Positions 25,689 through 37,088 of a stretch of DNA of 64,000 nucleotides are shown piece after piece (within the stretch, counting starts at the first letter, position 1; the number at the start of each line of letters is the position of its first letter). Made by a program: the position numbers and the translations under genes. This DNA is from [Phialemoniopsis] sp. UDSM-2020 (Eukaryota; Ascomycota; Sordariomycetes; Thyridiales; Thyridiaceae), in the NCBI GenBank assembly GCA_018873225.1, contig JAEILZ010000005.1, forward strand, positions 3,348,001-3,412,000, given 5' to 3'. The notes under the pieces were generated by a model. The model ran no database searches. It was not told the origin of the DNA and saw nothing but the letters and a program-made list of their open reading frames with translations.

Positions 25689-26153
25689 GTTTCATGTGTG
25701 AGGGAATGGGAAAAGGGCATATGTTTAACGGACTTTTTTCTTTGACTGTGTATATTCTCGAAAAGCGAAAGATCTTGCAGGAACGGCCTCACATTCTCGG
25801 GCTGTCGTCTTATGAGCCTGCTTAGCCTCTTTTCACATGTACTACAATACCATCGTGCATCACAAATACTTGATCCGTTCATGTGAAGTGTATCTGGAGG
25901 TGAGCAAGATGGCTACCCCTTCTCTCAGCTCGACTTATCTAGGCTGAATGCCCTTCTTTAGGGCTGATTCGAGTCCCGGGCCACTGCCGCAACGACGCGG
26001 GGCCTCAATTCTGCGCCTTGAGAAGCCGGGACATTTCTTTGGGAGCGGACCGACATCCATACAACTCCTCTTCACCGAGATCATCTCTTCTCTCCCGAGG
26101 TGCAAAATTCACAACCCAATTCAGGAAGTTCATGCGCGTGTCCCCTTGCCAGG
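25689..26153. other. Convergent 3' intergenic region
   Basis: 465 bp between the stop of the rhodopsin-fold gene (+) and the stop of the F-box gene (-). It presumably holds the two 3' UTRs; nothing else is recognisable. Confidence 0.5.
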
Positions 26154-27689
26154 TCAGTACCTACACTCATTAGTGGCGAAAGGTAGGAACCTAATGACCG
26201 CCTCCATACTGTGCTGCCGGCGGCCTACATCTCGAAACATCTCGAGGATCTCTTCTTTCGGCCTCCAGTCACCGACGTGGAAGAGGAAACGAGGCACGGC
26301 CTCCGCGTGCGGCCCATACTCGATCGGCTCTCCTGGAGCGCCATAGGTGATGGACCAATCTGCGCTACCATCCGGTGTGTCGATTGTGGCGATGAGGCAA
26401 GAATATTTGAGGGCCGGCATCTGTCCCAGCGCTCGGACAAATGACTCGATCAACGGATAGATGACGTCTTCGTTTGGGACCCTGCGGAACCTCAGCGTCT
26501 CATTATCAGTCCCGTCGCTGTTGGGAGGGTTCAGTGTTCGGCGATGGGCAAGCGCCAGGCGACCCTCCTTGGCCGTACCATAGCCTGGCGGCCAATGGCC
26601 CAAGTTTGTTTTGGGTAATGGCTCGTCGCTGGCACGCACGTAGTACGGGTCGTCTTCTTTACCCTTGAAGTACCAGTGGCCCGATGGACAGCTGATGTCG
26701 AATTCCACCGTCAGCGATTCGAGAGATCTCCAGAACGGTGCCGACTCCGACACGGAGGGAGAGCAGAACAGCGATGGGTGAACAGGGCCTTGATATTCGA
26801 ACGACTTGATATGTTGTCCAACGCAGTGGTTCAGGGCTTCGCACAAGGCATCCACACCATCGGTTCGGGTGAAAACGGGCAAGCGCTGGTGGTGCCCATA
26901 ACAATCCATCCCCATAAGATGAATACGCAGGCTATCAGCCGACAGTGGTAGCCCAGAAGTCTGAAGGGCAAGGGCTAGCTCTTCTCGAAGGTCGCGATAT
27001 AGAGGCTCAAAGCCCTCGGGCATCTCGACGATCCAAAGCGGAAATGTGATGCCCGGGCACTTTGCGGTTACACTGGCAATGCTTCCGGGGGCGACCCTGC
27101 GCCCATGGCGCCCAACAAAGTCCAGATCCCGGACGACAGTGACGGTGGGAAGGCTTGCGCAGTCAGAGATCTGCACGAAGGTATACTGCCAACGCCGCTC
27201 GAAAAGATCTCGGCGGCCTGGAATCCGGACGGCGTTCTCGTCCGTCTCAAACCCTTGCTCATCCAGGCGATGGTCGTCCGCATGTGAGGATATGTGTATG
27301 CCGAGTTGAATTCTCGCAGATCCAGTATCCCACCGGCTCAAAATCTCAAACAGTCTGTGAACCGCCTGACTCGCGACACGATTGTTCTTTGCCATGTCAT
27401 CTCTTGTCTCGTACTCGGTGCACTGGTAATCGCTGTAGGTGGGGAGTCTGATGCGGTAGGTAAGGTACCTGAGGAAGCCGCGCCGGTGTGGCTTCGAGGT
27501 AAATATCTTGTCAAAGGTTGTCGTGCCCGCAGCTGCGACGACGACACTTGTGAATGTGATAGCCTCTGCCACCCTATTCAATCGTCGACTCGTGCAGGCC
27601 AGGGCGACGAGTGTCGAGCTCCCGCCTTCCGCGGACTTTGGTAGGAACGCCACGATGCGGTCGAGTATCTCTTGTGGTAGTCGGTTCAT
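26154..27689 (-). CDS. F-box protein (DUF6546-like)
   Basis: Intronless frame of 511 aa from the ATG at 27689; an ATG-free extension upstream to 27752 is possible but adds no domain. The N-terminus MNRLPQEILDRIVAFLPK followed by LVALACTSRRLNRVAEA is an F-box, which would bind Skp1 in an SCF ubiquitin ligase. The next part (YLTYRIRLPTYSDYQC, then KNNRVASQAVHRLFEILSRW) resembles the substrate-side region of the large Pezizomycotina F-box/DUF6546 family. No WD40 or LRR repeats are visible. The target is unknown. It is divergent from the membrane-protein gene at 28789, with 1.1 kb between. Confidence 0.75.
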   Translation of the reverse strand: MNRLPQEILDRIVAFLPKSAEGGSSTLVALACTSRRLNRVAEAITFTSVVVAAAGTTTFDKIFTSKPHRRGFLRYLTYRIRLPTYSDYQCTEYETRDDMAKNNRVASQAVHRLFEILSRWDTGSARIQLGIHISSHADDHRLDEQGFETDENAVRIPGRRDLFERRWQYTFVQISDCASLPTVTVVRDLDFVGRHGRRVAPGSIASVTAKCPGITFPLWIVEMPEGFEPLYRDLREELALALQTSGLPLSADSLRIHLMGMDCYGHHQRLPVFTRTDGVDALCEALNHCVGQHIKSFEYQGPVHPSLFCSPSVSESAPFWRSLESLTVEFDISCPSGHWYFKGKEDDPYYVRASDEPLPKTNLGHWPPGYGTAKEGRLALAHRRTLNPPNSDGTDNETLRFRRVPNEDVIYPLIESFVRALGQMPALKYSCLIATIDTPDGSADWSITYGAPGEPIEYGPHAEAVPRFLFHVGDWRPKEEILEMFRDVGRRQHSMEAVIRFLPFATNECRY

Positions 27690-28788
27690 GGCTCTATGTC
27701 TGCACGTAGAGCGGAAGCCAGCAACTGCGAGCCGATAACCAAATGATACCAAGTTGCAACATCACGGACTGGGTTGGAGGTGAGAATGCCTGGCGCGAAT
27801 GTTGAAAAGCGGAGGAAACAACAATCCCCACTTGTTGGCCACAGTGCCTTGATCAAGACACAAGTTGCAGTTCGGATTGCATGGCTTAAAGGCCTTGGCT
27901 TCCATGACAAAGAAACAGCGGTGAAGAAAGATCTCAGATGGATATATATCATCCGAAGCTCATATACGAAAACAGCCATTTCCCTGAGACTGATTCGTGA
28001 TCTATGATTGGACATCTTTTCGAGTACTGAAGTGAAAGGTAGCCCTACCACATGCACGTGGCGCCCTGTCTCCCCAGCGCTGTTGTTGGCCAGGATGGTG
28101 GAATTAAGGTGTGCCACATGCTGCCGCCCGGGCCTGCCATATGTGCGAGACATCAAGACTTTTTAGCAACTATTTCACAAGAAGATCTAGCCCTTTTCTG
28201 CTCTTGTTGTTCTTTTCCCCAGAGACTCTCGTGCGGCGAGTTGTTCTCATCAGATCAATTTTCCGTGAATAGATCGATTAGAACTAATCAGAACAAATGT
28301 TATCTGGGGGCTACTACTCGTAAGAGATGGAAACTGACAAGCCATATAGCTACTTATATCAGTTTAAAGTATCTCGAATGGATAACCGACGAGATTTAAT
28401 CCAGTTGCGGACGCGCTAACTCTGTGTGGCGAGCTGAAAGTCGTAGCCGCCACATCACGATGCCCAACGACGGCCTTTGACATGGCTAGTCACCCTATCA
28501 CATTACCTCGTAGACCCCAGAAGAAGGGTATCCCTACCGTCAATCATTCTATGCTGCATGCACGTCGGGAAGTACCGAGCCCTTCAGTGTCATTTTGTCA
28601 TCCACACCAACCTGCATTGGACTTTTGCATCCCTGCACTAAAACAAGGGTTTAAATGGCCAGGACAATCAGGACCGTGTCGTGAGATGTTTAAAAATCGT
28701 CGTTGTCCTTGAAAAGACATACTTGCCCCTCTCTTCTCGCTCGAGAGATCATTTGCAAGTGTAATCCTCAGACAGCTGCACCTCTGCC
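27690..28788. other. Divergent intergenic region
   Basis: 1.1 kb between the F-box gene (-) and the membrane-protein gene (+). I see no coding signal beyond short overlapping frames. Confidence 0.5.
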
Positions 28789-29739
28789 ATGGCTCCAAAG
28801 CTCAACTTGAACGACCTTGTGTTTGGTGGACTGGTCCAGTTGATCACTCTCCCATACCACCGATTCTTCACCTACAATACCCTCAGACCGGCCCAAGACA
28901 TCGCTAAGCACGTGGCTCATGGCATCGAGCGCAGCTCCCCGGAGCGGGAGCAGCTCTACACACCTGATGGCGGGCTGGAGGACCCGAAAGAAGGGCGAGC
29001 TCGAGTTTGTCGCACTCGCGGTGCGCTATTTCCCCAGCTTTTGACTCTCCCCCCTCATACTGACTAGGTGTCGCAGGCTACTGTTCTTACAGCCATTGTC
29101 ACTGCATCCTTCTCATGGCCCAATGTGGCAGATTCATACTGGGTCGGACCAGGCTTCTGGTACGCCTCGTTGATGACATCCGTCTGTGGTATTCTGCTCT
29201 CAGCACAGCAACTTTCGCTTCTCTCGTTGATGGGTGAGCTCCCGCAGGTTGATGCACAAGCTCCATCTTCAAAGACCATACAAAGGCATCTCAGCCAGAT
29301 CCTCGCGGAATGCGACGACTCCCGCCGGGTGGATGGGGAAGTGGCTAGCCACCAGCGTCAATGGGTCATAAGCTGGCAGCTTATCTTCACCTGGCAATGT
29401 CCCATGATGTATATTGGATACGCATTCGTATTCTACTTCATCGGGCTTACAGTCGTAGTCTGCTCGCCCCTCATACAGGAGGACTGGGGACCCAACTCTT
29501 ATGTGAGAGATGAGCGCCTGTGTTTATGGCCATGTGCTAACAAGGTCTATTTTCATTAGATTGCAATTGCATACCTTTCGGTATCTGGGCTTGCATGGGG
29601 ATTGTTTGCCTACTGCTCGCTGGGTGGCTATCGCGCCATAAGTCTCCATGATGAATCGAATGAGGAGCAAGAACCTTGCAGCGCCCCTAGCCAAAACTTA
29701 TCCCATCCTGCAGAGCAGAAAGGGGTCAATACTGCATGA
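28789..29739 (+). CDS. Multi-pass membrane protein, unknown family
   Basis: 276-aa predicted protein in three exons: 28789-29004, 29068-29502 and 29560-29739, summing to exactly 277 codons. Intron 2 (GTGAGA donor, GCTAAC branch, CATTAG) is strong. Intron 1 is weaker: donor GTTTGT at 29005, acceptor TAG at 29067, with an alternative CAG nine bases on that keeps frame. Hydrophobic segments are visible around ATVLTAIVTASF, ASLMTSVCGILLSAQQLSLL, MYIGYAFVFYFIGLTVVV and SVSGLAWGLFAYCSLGGY-like sequence in the last exon, giving about four helices. The N-terminus is hydrophilic and the C-terminus acidic then polar. I do not recognise the family and assign no function. Confidence 0.65.
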
Positions 29740-30315
29740 TGCGACACACGACCGGAAGTCTTTGAGCTGGAAAATCACACAGATTACTTAAAGGATATCC
29801 GGGCCAACATGCGGATCTGCTCTCAGGTCTTTCAATTCGAAGTCACGAAGTGGTTCTGAATCTCTTCTTGAGGAGTTTCTTCTTGGCAAGGGTTCATTCC
29901 ATCACGTCGCATGGCGATGCTTCGGAAGGGCGGTTCATTGTCTTTTTTCCATCTTGTAAATCTTCGAAATCAACCTCTTCGCATAGGTCACAGGGTCGCT
30001 GACCCGAAAGACACTTCGTACTTCTAGCTATCCTGGACTGAAGCCGGGTTAAGTCGACCTCGCTCCTTCAGCCGGTGGCATTATCCAGTGAACAGGGGCA
30101 ACCTTCGCCCCATCAAAGTTGCTAGCCTCACGTGCGAGATGACAGTGGCCTTCGTGCCACCCCGTAGTCCCGCAGAACCCCCTTCCTTCTTCCAATTTAA
30201 CCTCGGCCGGCAGTTGTTACATGTCAAATGTTCCCCGCAAATTAACGTCCTGTCGTTCGTGTGGGGAAAATGCCCGATCTCGAGCTCCCGGCCGTTGGAC
30301 CACGATGGAATATCA

Positions 30316-30322
30316 GGCTAAA
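30316..30322 (+). promoter_or_regulatory. Candidate XlnR/XYR1 site
   Basis: GGCTAAA, the core bound by the xylanolytic activators XlnR/XYR1 in Aspergillus and Trichoderma, occurs 289 bp upstream of the xylanase ATG. Assignment rests on the motif and its position before a xylanase gene. Confidence 0.4.
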
Positions 30323-30530
30323 GGCGGCGAATAACCCTGAACCAGGAATGCTCCAGTCGACACTTCTTCTCCCGCTCTAGCCAGCCAATCTTGTGATCAG
30401 ATCATGCGGAGACATGTAACTGTAGTAAATGATTCTATCTACGAAAAGAACCTTTGCCTTCTTGGCCCTGTGGTATTGCAGTTACCCGCTCAGCCCGCCA
30501 GCGATTGGCCCGGGGTTATGGAACTGGAAG

Positions 30531-30536
30531 TATAAG
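30531..30536 (+). promoter_or_regulatory. TATA-like element of the xylanase gene
   Basis: TATAAG 80 bp upstream of the ATG at 30611, the expected position for a fungal core promoter. Confidence 0.4.
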
Positions 30537-30610
30537 ATCCCATATAGAGGCGAAGGTTCCCGCTCACGATCCGGAAACCTATCTTGGATCACTAAGCAGG
30601 TACAGACATC

Positions 30611-31348
30611 ATGGTCAGGATCACGTCTCTTGCAGCCCTCTCGCTGCTGTCTGGGGCTCTTGCAGCACCCGGCCCAGAGCCGAAAGACGCAGATAAGGAT
30701 CTCGAGGCTCGTCAGGGATACTACTTCCAAAACTGGTCCGAGGGCGGAAGCAACATCAGGTGCAACAACGGAGCTGGCAGCTCATACACTGCGACTTGGA
30801 ACAGCAAGGGCGGCTTCGTCTGCGGAAAGGGCTGGAGTGGCGGCGGTGCACGGTATGTCGATCTGGTGACCTGTCGGATATCCACTCAGGACTTAGAGCT
30901 GACCATATTTCTTTCTTTGCGTTGATACAGAACTATCAAGTACAGTGGATCCTACAACGCCACTGGCCCCGGCTACCTCGCCGTCTACGGCTGGACTCGG
31001 AACCCCCTGATCGAGTACTACATCATCGAGGCGCACGCCGACCTCGCGCCGAACGAGCCGTGGACCTCCAAGGGCAACTTTACGTTCGACGAGGGCACCT
31101 ACGAGATCTTCAGCAGCACTCGCGTCAACAAGCCGTCGATCGAAGGCACCAGGACCTTCCAGCAGTACTGGTCGGTGCGCCAGGAGCAGCGCGTGGGCGG
31201 CACGGTCACCACTCAGCGACACTTTGACGAGTGGGCGAAGCAGGGCATGAAGCTGGGCAACCATGACTACGTCGTGATGGCGACGGAGGGATATACCAAG
31301 GACGGTGGTCCGGGCAGTTCTGGGTCGTCTAGTATTACTCTAGGTTAG
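30611..31348 (+). CDS. GH11 endo-1,4-beta-xylanase
   Basis: 219-aa secreted family-11 xylanase that cleaves internal beta-1,4 bonds of xylan outside the cell. Two exons, 30611-30852 and 30931-31348, flank a 78-bp intron with donor GTATGT and sum to exactly 220 codons. [18 protein letters not shown] is the signal peptide. A short propeptide ends at LEAR, so the mature enzyme probably starts QGYYF. The family motifs are present: PLIEYYI with nucleophile Glu109, [16 protein letters not shown] (the thumb) and VMATEGY with acid/base Glu200. The loop after the nucleophile ([12 protein letters not shown]) differs from the commoner short GTYNPS form. No carbohydrate-binding module is attached. The gene runs convergently to the zinc-cluster factor, 160 bp apart. 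Confidence 0.96.
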
Positions 31349-31508
31349 GCTCGGAAGCTTCTCCTGTCGCATCTTCAAATGGGCCGTCACGCCGGAGTAT
31401 CTTCCCAGCATAGGTGATAGTCAAAATTGAACAGTACGACCAGTTTGACTGATCTGTTGATACAATTCGCTGCTACAACGCTTTTGTCTTACATGACAAG
31501 TGATACAA

Positions 31509-33779
31509 TCAAAGGCCAGCTGGCCAATTGCCCCATTCCAGTACCGCGGACACGTCTCTGTCATCAAAGATGGACTCAAAGCCATCTAGGCTGAACGAAC
31601 CAAATGTATCCACTGGATCGTCGTGGAATTCGACCTCTCTTGCTTGTGCAACTTCTGAAGCGCTCGGGGTCGGGTACTGGCCATCAGATGCGCCCTGTGC
31701 ACTGCGTTCCTCGTCTTCTCCCGCAGATGATTCCAGCGCAGCGATCCAACTCTCAAAGTCAAATGTGGACTTGAGGTTAGCGTCCCTTGCCGCTCGGTCA
31801 TTGGGACTGATCTGGCGCAGGTAGTTGACGATTCCGTCCTTCATTTCTGTCGTGGGTACCGTGGTCTCGGACTGGCTGGTCCATGATCGCTCTGTGAGGA
31901 AATTGAGCTTGTAGTACAAAGACACTTGTCGGATCTATAGCCGTTGTCAGCACACATGAAATATGAAAAAAGTTGTGATCGCATTGCGACATACCCAGTG
32001 TACTGCCAGACTCCACCTCTGGCCGAGATGATTGAACGCGTCCATATCCTTCTGCAGATAGTCCCGGGCCAGTCCTTTGTCGACAATGTCTTTCCAATCA
32101 AATATCGAGTGCACTGTGTGAATGCTCGCCGCTGCTAACAGACCGAGGCCGTGAAACGGGAAGGTATCCGCACCCAGGTCTCGGGTCTTCATGAACTGGT
32201 ACAGGTCGGAAATGGCGTTGGCACTTTCGACCATCTGAACTGCACAGTTGTACCAATAGCCCTCTGGTGCTTCTATCGTAGCCGGGTTCATCACTGGACC
32301 ATCGCATGGGCCTGCCATAGCGTTAGTCGGTAATTATGTATCTTTTTCATGCCACGAAATTCTCTCACCATTGACTGGATTGTATCCTAGCTTCGGTGTG
32401 AAAGGAAGATACTCCCGGTAAAGGATTGCCCTTGCCTGAAAGTAAGTCATCCACATGACTGTCCACAGCCGCCCATTGCCCATTGCAGTGATGGCGGTGG
32501 CGTTTTGAGGTGTGTACTGGAGGTGGCTTGGCAAGACGTCACTCCAGTGCTGCAGCGACTGGCCGAGAATGGCAAAACTTGAGCCAGGAACCCAAGGGGC
32601 AACATTGTCCACATGTCTGCCGCCCCTCCCACCCCATGCCACCACTGTAGACAGGATGTCCACGATTTGTATGGTGTAGGCCAACAGACTGTCGTTATCC
32701 AAGGAGAGTTGTGTGGAGTTATCCCCTGGTAGCTGATGCAGATGGCGCAAGGTTCGGGTAGGGCTGAACTTTCCATAGATAAAGTTCTCTTCGGATTGTG
32801 GGAAGTAGGTGCTGACATCGGAGACATCAAAAGTAGCAACGCGATCACGGCCGTTGGCCAGAAGCCTCTCCAGGCAAAAGCAACTCCAAAAGGTTCGCCG
32901 TCGGCTTTCGACCGCCGTGATTGATGTGGGAGGATTTTTCCTGCCCCAGTCCATGTACCCGAAATGCGAGTCTTGCTTGTGTAGGAGCAGCAACTGACAA
33001 AGCCTTGCTGCATGACCCAGGCGAAACCAAGCACGAATCTCCGCGCCCTCGCCAACGTCGAGCACACATAGCACAAGGCAGCACTGGATGGTCACCAGCG
33101 AGGGTTCCTCGTAGATCCTGGAGAGCTCCTTCCTTGCCAACTCGGCATACCTGTCACTGATGGTGGCAGCAGGTATATCGGCAGTGGCAAGATCCGGTAT
33201 AAACCTGGATACGAGAGCGAGTATGGACAGAAACAAAGGCAATGGCAGCTCTTTGCCAACGTCATCGTCGATAAGCTGCTGCGGAGGAAGGAAGCAGAGC
33301 AAGCTCGAAGCATAATTCAGACGGAAATATGAGATGACGTTCCTTCTAATAGGATCAGGTGGCAAGTCGAAGCTTTTGTCTACCGTTAGAAATACAAAGT
33401 CAAACATGACGGAGCTCAGGGGGGATGTTGACTTGCCCTTTCAAGCTTGAGCTGTCTACACCTTCTTCACCTTCGAGAGTGGTTGCAGAGGCCTGGAGAC
33501 CCGGGTATTCGCACTGCTTCTTGCGCGTCACACATGCCCGACAGGACGGCCAGTCGCCCGAGCATTTCGCCTTGCGTCGTCTGCCGATATCACGGTTGTC
33601 AGCCGGGCCGGTAACAGGCGAACAGCTGGAGCCAAAACAGGGGGTCTTTGTGTCGCTCACCTGCAGTAGGTACATGCCAGTGCTGTCCTCGCTGTTGTCC
33701 TCTTCCGTTTGGACCCTGTGGGTCGCCCATTAGTAATCGAGTCGTCCGGTAGAAATGTGTCTTCGGCTATGTTTCCCAT
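31509..33779 (-). CDS. Zn2Cys6 fungal transcription factor
   Basis: 660-aa predicted regulator in five exons: 33779-33661, 33580-33471, 33379-32369, 32311-31995 and 31934-31509, summing to exactly 661 codons. Intron 1 splits the zinc cluster: exon 1 ends ALACTYCR and exon 2 continues RRKAKC. This gives C-x2-C-x6-C-x6-C-x2-C-x6-C, the six-Cys binuclear domain, preceded by a basic KRKR segment. The middle exon, with SILALVSRFIPD and ESRRRTFWSCFCLERLL, is the fungal-specific TF domain (PF04082). The C-terminus is acidic and may activate transcription (DTFGSFSLDGFESIF). The intron at 33470-33380 is the least certain; a second donor 12 bases downstream keeps the same frame. It is divergent from the aminotransferase and may regulate it. 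Confidence 0.88.
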
Positions 33780-34186
33780 GTTATCGCTCTGTTTTGTTGT
33801 CCTGTCGTGAAAGACAATCGGTTTTCGCGTTCGTCATTCCACTGACTGGGGTGGAAGAACCGTTAGATATACGGAAATCCCGCCAGGGATGAGGGGTCAC
33901 TGGGTCGGATGATCCGCCTGGATCGAGTCCCAACTGACCAATCCCAGGTGAGGACATTGGCGCCACTTCTCCGCGTTCGATATGGGAGACACTAAAACCG
34001 CCGCCGCCGGATTCGCCGCCTCCTCGGCAAATGCGTAGAAGGGTGGTCCTCTATAGAGGTCGGCCTGGCCTGAATTTACATAATACTCACTATGTATGCT
34101 TGACCACGACCACACAAAGCTAAGTCCTGCTTGTGCTCCTATCTCATCCTTATCGCTGCCCTCAATCGCCCCGGCCAAGTCCGATC
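33780..34186. promoter_or_regulatory. Bidirectional promoter, TF / aminotransferase
   Basis: 407 bp between the two start codons, so the genes must share regulatory DNA. It contains a CGG-N5-CCG palindrome and a CCG-triplet run near 34,000. Confidence 0.6.
33906..33916. promoter_or_regulatory. CGG-N5-CCG palindrome
   Basis: CGGATGATCCG: inverted CGG half-sites five bases apart, the architecture recognised by many Zn2Cys6 homodimers. It lies about 130 bp upstream of the factor's own ATG. The same spacing recurs in the next divergent promoter. Confidence 0.45.
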
Positions 34187-35676
34187 ATGACCGTGATGCA
34201 CCTAACCCAGCCGACCATCGGGCTGGAGCCAACACTGGGGAGCGCGCCTCTAAAGTTCGAAACGACCATTGAGAGCGAGCTTGCGACTGCGAGGTCACAA
34301 TATGTCCAAAGACTGCCGGTATCCAAGGCCCAACACGAGCTGGCGTCCCAGTTCCTGCCGGGCGGCAATACCCGCTCAGTGCTGTTCAACGAGCCCTTCC
34401 CAATTGTTATGAAGGAAGGACAGGCCAATCGTCTGCTGGATTGCGACGGAAATACGTACGACTAATTCTAGCATACTGGTCTTGACGCGAATGCTGATTT
34501 GGGATCTAGATATCTCGACCTTGTCGGCGAGCTGACCGCCGGCCTCTACGGCCACTCGAACCCGATATTGAAGGAAACCCTGATATCCACGTACGAGAAT
34601 ACCGGGATCAGCCTCGGAGCCACCACGAAAGGCGAGACGAGGCTGGCAGAGCTCCTCTGCCAAAGATTCCCCAGTGTAGACCGCGTCAGATTCTGCAATT
34701 CTGGCACGGAGGCGAACCTCTACGCGCTGAGCGTGGCCAAGCACATTACGGGAAAGACAAAGGCGATCGTATTCAATGGTGGCTATCACGGTGGACTTTT
34801 GAGCTTCGGTCATGGTGTGTCGAAGATCAACGTGGACCAGAATGACTGGGTGCTCGGAACATACAACGATGTCGATGGCGCCCGAAAGTTGATCGAGAAC
34901 ACCCCCGACGTTGCGGCCGTTGTCGTCGAGGCAATGCAAGGCGCAGGTGGCTGTCTGCCGGCCACAGTAGAGTTCTTGCAGACCATCCAACACACAGCCA
35001 AGAAGGTGATTATTACCCTGACGACAAATCCAGGAATGAGAGAGGCTGAAACATGTGTGAAACTTAGTGCGGCGTAATATTTGTGCTAGATGAGGTTATG
35101 ACCAGCCGACTACACCCGAGTGGTTTGCAAGGGAAGTATGACCTGAAGCCTGACCTCACAACGTTCGGTAAATACATTGGAGGTGGCATGGCCTTTGGCG
35201 CATTCGGCGGCCGAGCAGAGCTCTTGGCGTCTTGCGACCCCAGAAACCCATCAAGCCTCCCCCATTCCGGCACCTTCAACAACAATACGCTATCTATGAA
35301 CTGCGGATTCGTAGGTTTATCCCAGATATACACACCGGAAGCCGCCCTGGCACTGAATAGCCTGGGTGACTACTTCCGTGAGAGGTTACAAGGGGTTGCT
35401 AAGGGCACCCAAATGGTGGTGACTGGAGTCGGGGCAGTACTCACTGTCCACTTCCAAAGGAATGGAGTGGCACCATTCAGGGTAGAGGACTTGGAGCAGC
35501 ACAGCAACGCTGGTCTCAAGAAACTATTCTGGTTCTGGTGCTTGAGCCACAACTACTGGATAACTGAGCGTGGCATGCTCAGTATCATCCTTGGCACGTC
35601 AAAGGACGAGTTGGACTCATTTGTTGAAGTAGTTCGTCTGTTTCTTGAGCGCTACTCACACCTGGTCGCATTGTAA
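34187..35676 (+). CDS. Class-III PLP aminotransferase (glutamate-1-semialdehyde aminomutase-like)
   Basis: 457-aa PLP enzyme in three exons: 34187-34455, 34510-35005 and 35068-35676, exactly 458 codons. Intron 2 begins GTGATT and ends ACTTAG; skipping it would interrupt the frame just before the cofactor-binding segment. Class-III hallmarks are RFCNSGTEANLYAL, FNGGYHGG, VLDEVMTSRL (Asp binding the pyridine nitrogen) and TTFGKYIGGGM, where the Lys would form the Schiff base. HSGTFNNNTLSMNCG follows, as in aminomutases. It should transfer or shift an amino group. Fungi do not make haem through glutamate-1-semialdehyde, so the substrate is something else, probably in amino-acid or specialised metabolism. 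It is divergent from the zinc-cluster factor and convergent with the alpha/beta hydrolase 208 bp away. Confidence 0.88.
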
Positions 35677-35884
35677 CAGCATTAGAATTGGATTAGATTA
35701 TCATGACTGCATCAGCACACGTTCATAGCGAGCAAAGACTCAATAGTCTGATCCAAATCGTTGATGACCAGTCTTGTCGCCTTGGCAGAATACATATGGT
35801 TATTATATCAATAATGAGCTACATTATCAGAACGAGTCTGATACAGACTGTGGGCTTGCTGTTTGCCCTTACCACCTTAGTAGA

Positions 35885-37088
35885 TTACGCCTGTCCGTTT
35901 GCCTTTTTCAATGCCCGTATACAGGCCTTGTTGTACTCTTTACCGGTCTCAAGGATAGCATCATGCTGCATGAATGTATGCGGTGCACCCTTGAAACGGA
36001 TCATTTCCACCTCACAACCCGCATCCTTCATCTTCTTACCGTATGCCTCTCCCTCGTCTCTCAACGGATCCATTTCCGCTGTGGATACCAAGGCCGGAGC
36101 CAACCCCTTGAAGTTCGGACTCCTGATGGGGGAGATCTTCCAGTCCTGCATTGGGTCATGTCAATAAGCCAATGAATCATCCACTCTATTAGACACCAGT
36201 GAAACATACCAAGGGAGGCTGGTCATATTCCTTCGGCCGAGGACAACCCAAGAACTTGTTATGAAACCATTCCATCCGCTCAGTTGGAAGCGGGACGGTG
36301 TGGTACATCTCACGATAGGACTCATGAGGGCAGTCGGACCGCAGCTTGCCCTCGGGGGTGAAGACGTGCATGTCGCATACCGGAACGCTCAAGAGCTGCA
36401 GGGCAAGCGGGATGCCTTGGTCCCGACAAAGGTGTCCTATCACCGCACTGAGGTGCCCGCCAGCCGAGCAGCCACCAATGGCTACTTTCTCCAGGTCCAG
36501 GTTCAAAGAAGACGCTTTTGTATCGCGAACCTATTCGAGCATTAGTCAGAAAACAGTCCCATGCATAAAACGAGGTATCCCACGCACCCAGTTGAACGCA
36601 GTCCAACAGTCATCTACAGGGATTGGGAACTTAAACTCGGGAGACAGCCGGTAGTCAACGTCAAAGGCAACACATCCGGTCTCCAGGGCTAGCCGTTTGC
36701 AAAAGTCATTATCCGTTGCCAGACCCCCGAATACCCAACCCCCTCCGTGGAAGTTGATATAGACTGGGCGAGCTGCCTGGCTACCGTCAGTCTTGGCAGC
36801 GGCCGGCTGGAAGATTCGAATGGTAATGCTGCCATCAGCCACCGGACACTGCTCCTCGTGAATGATCAGGTCTCCAGTATCGACGATCTCCCGGCCAAAG
36901 GCTGTTGTGTACTTCAGCGGGTCGCGGCGGTAGTCTTCGATGGGCACCTGGTGGGTGGCGAGGCGGCCGGCACTATACTTGTTGTAGTACTCCACGTAAG
37001 TGGGATCAAACCGTGGTAGTAAGTCCTCCGGTATGCTGTTGAGCAACGGCTGCGCTATGAGCACAGGGTCTTGGCGAGAGGTGGCCAT
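35885..37088 (-). CDS. HSL-family alpha/beta hydrolase (esterase)
   Basis: 360-aa esterase/lipase in three phase-0 exons: 37088-36588, 36530-36210 and 36145-35885, with introns of 57 and 64 bp. The oxyanion-hole motif NFHGGGWVFGG (His114) and the nucleophile motif GGCSAGGH (Ser189) place it in the hormone-sensitive-lipase-like group (alpha/beta hydrolase fold 3, PF07859). The remaining triad is likely Asp300 in AEMDPLRDEG and His330 in GAPHTF. There is no signal peptide, so it is probably cytosolic, acting on small esters, lactones or carbamates. It shares a 625-bp divergent promoter with the UNC93-like transporter, and its 3' end faces the aminotransferase. An ATG-less extension upstream is open but lacks domain content. 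Confidence 0.9.

Larger units (their letters stand above)
29740..30610. other. Promoter region of the xylanase gene
   Basis: 870 bp upstream of the GH11 gene with no coding frame of note. It contains a GGCTAAA motif, a CCAAT sequence near 30,383 and a TATA-like element at 30531. Confidence 0.5.
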
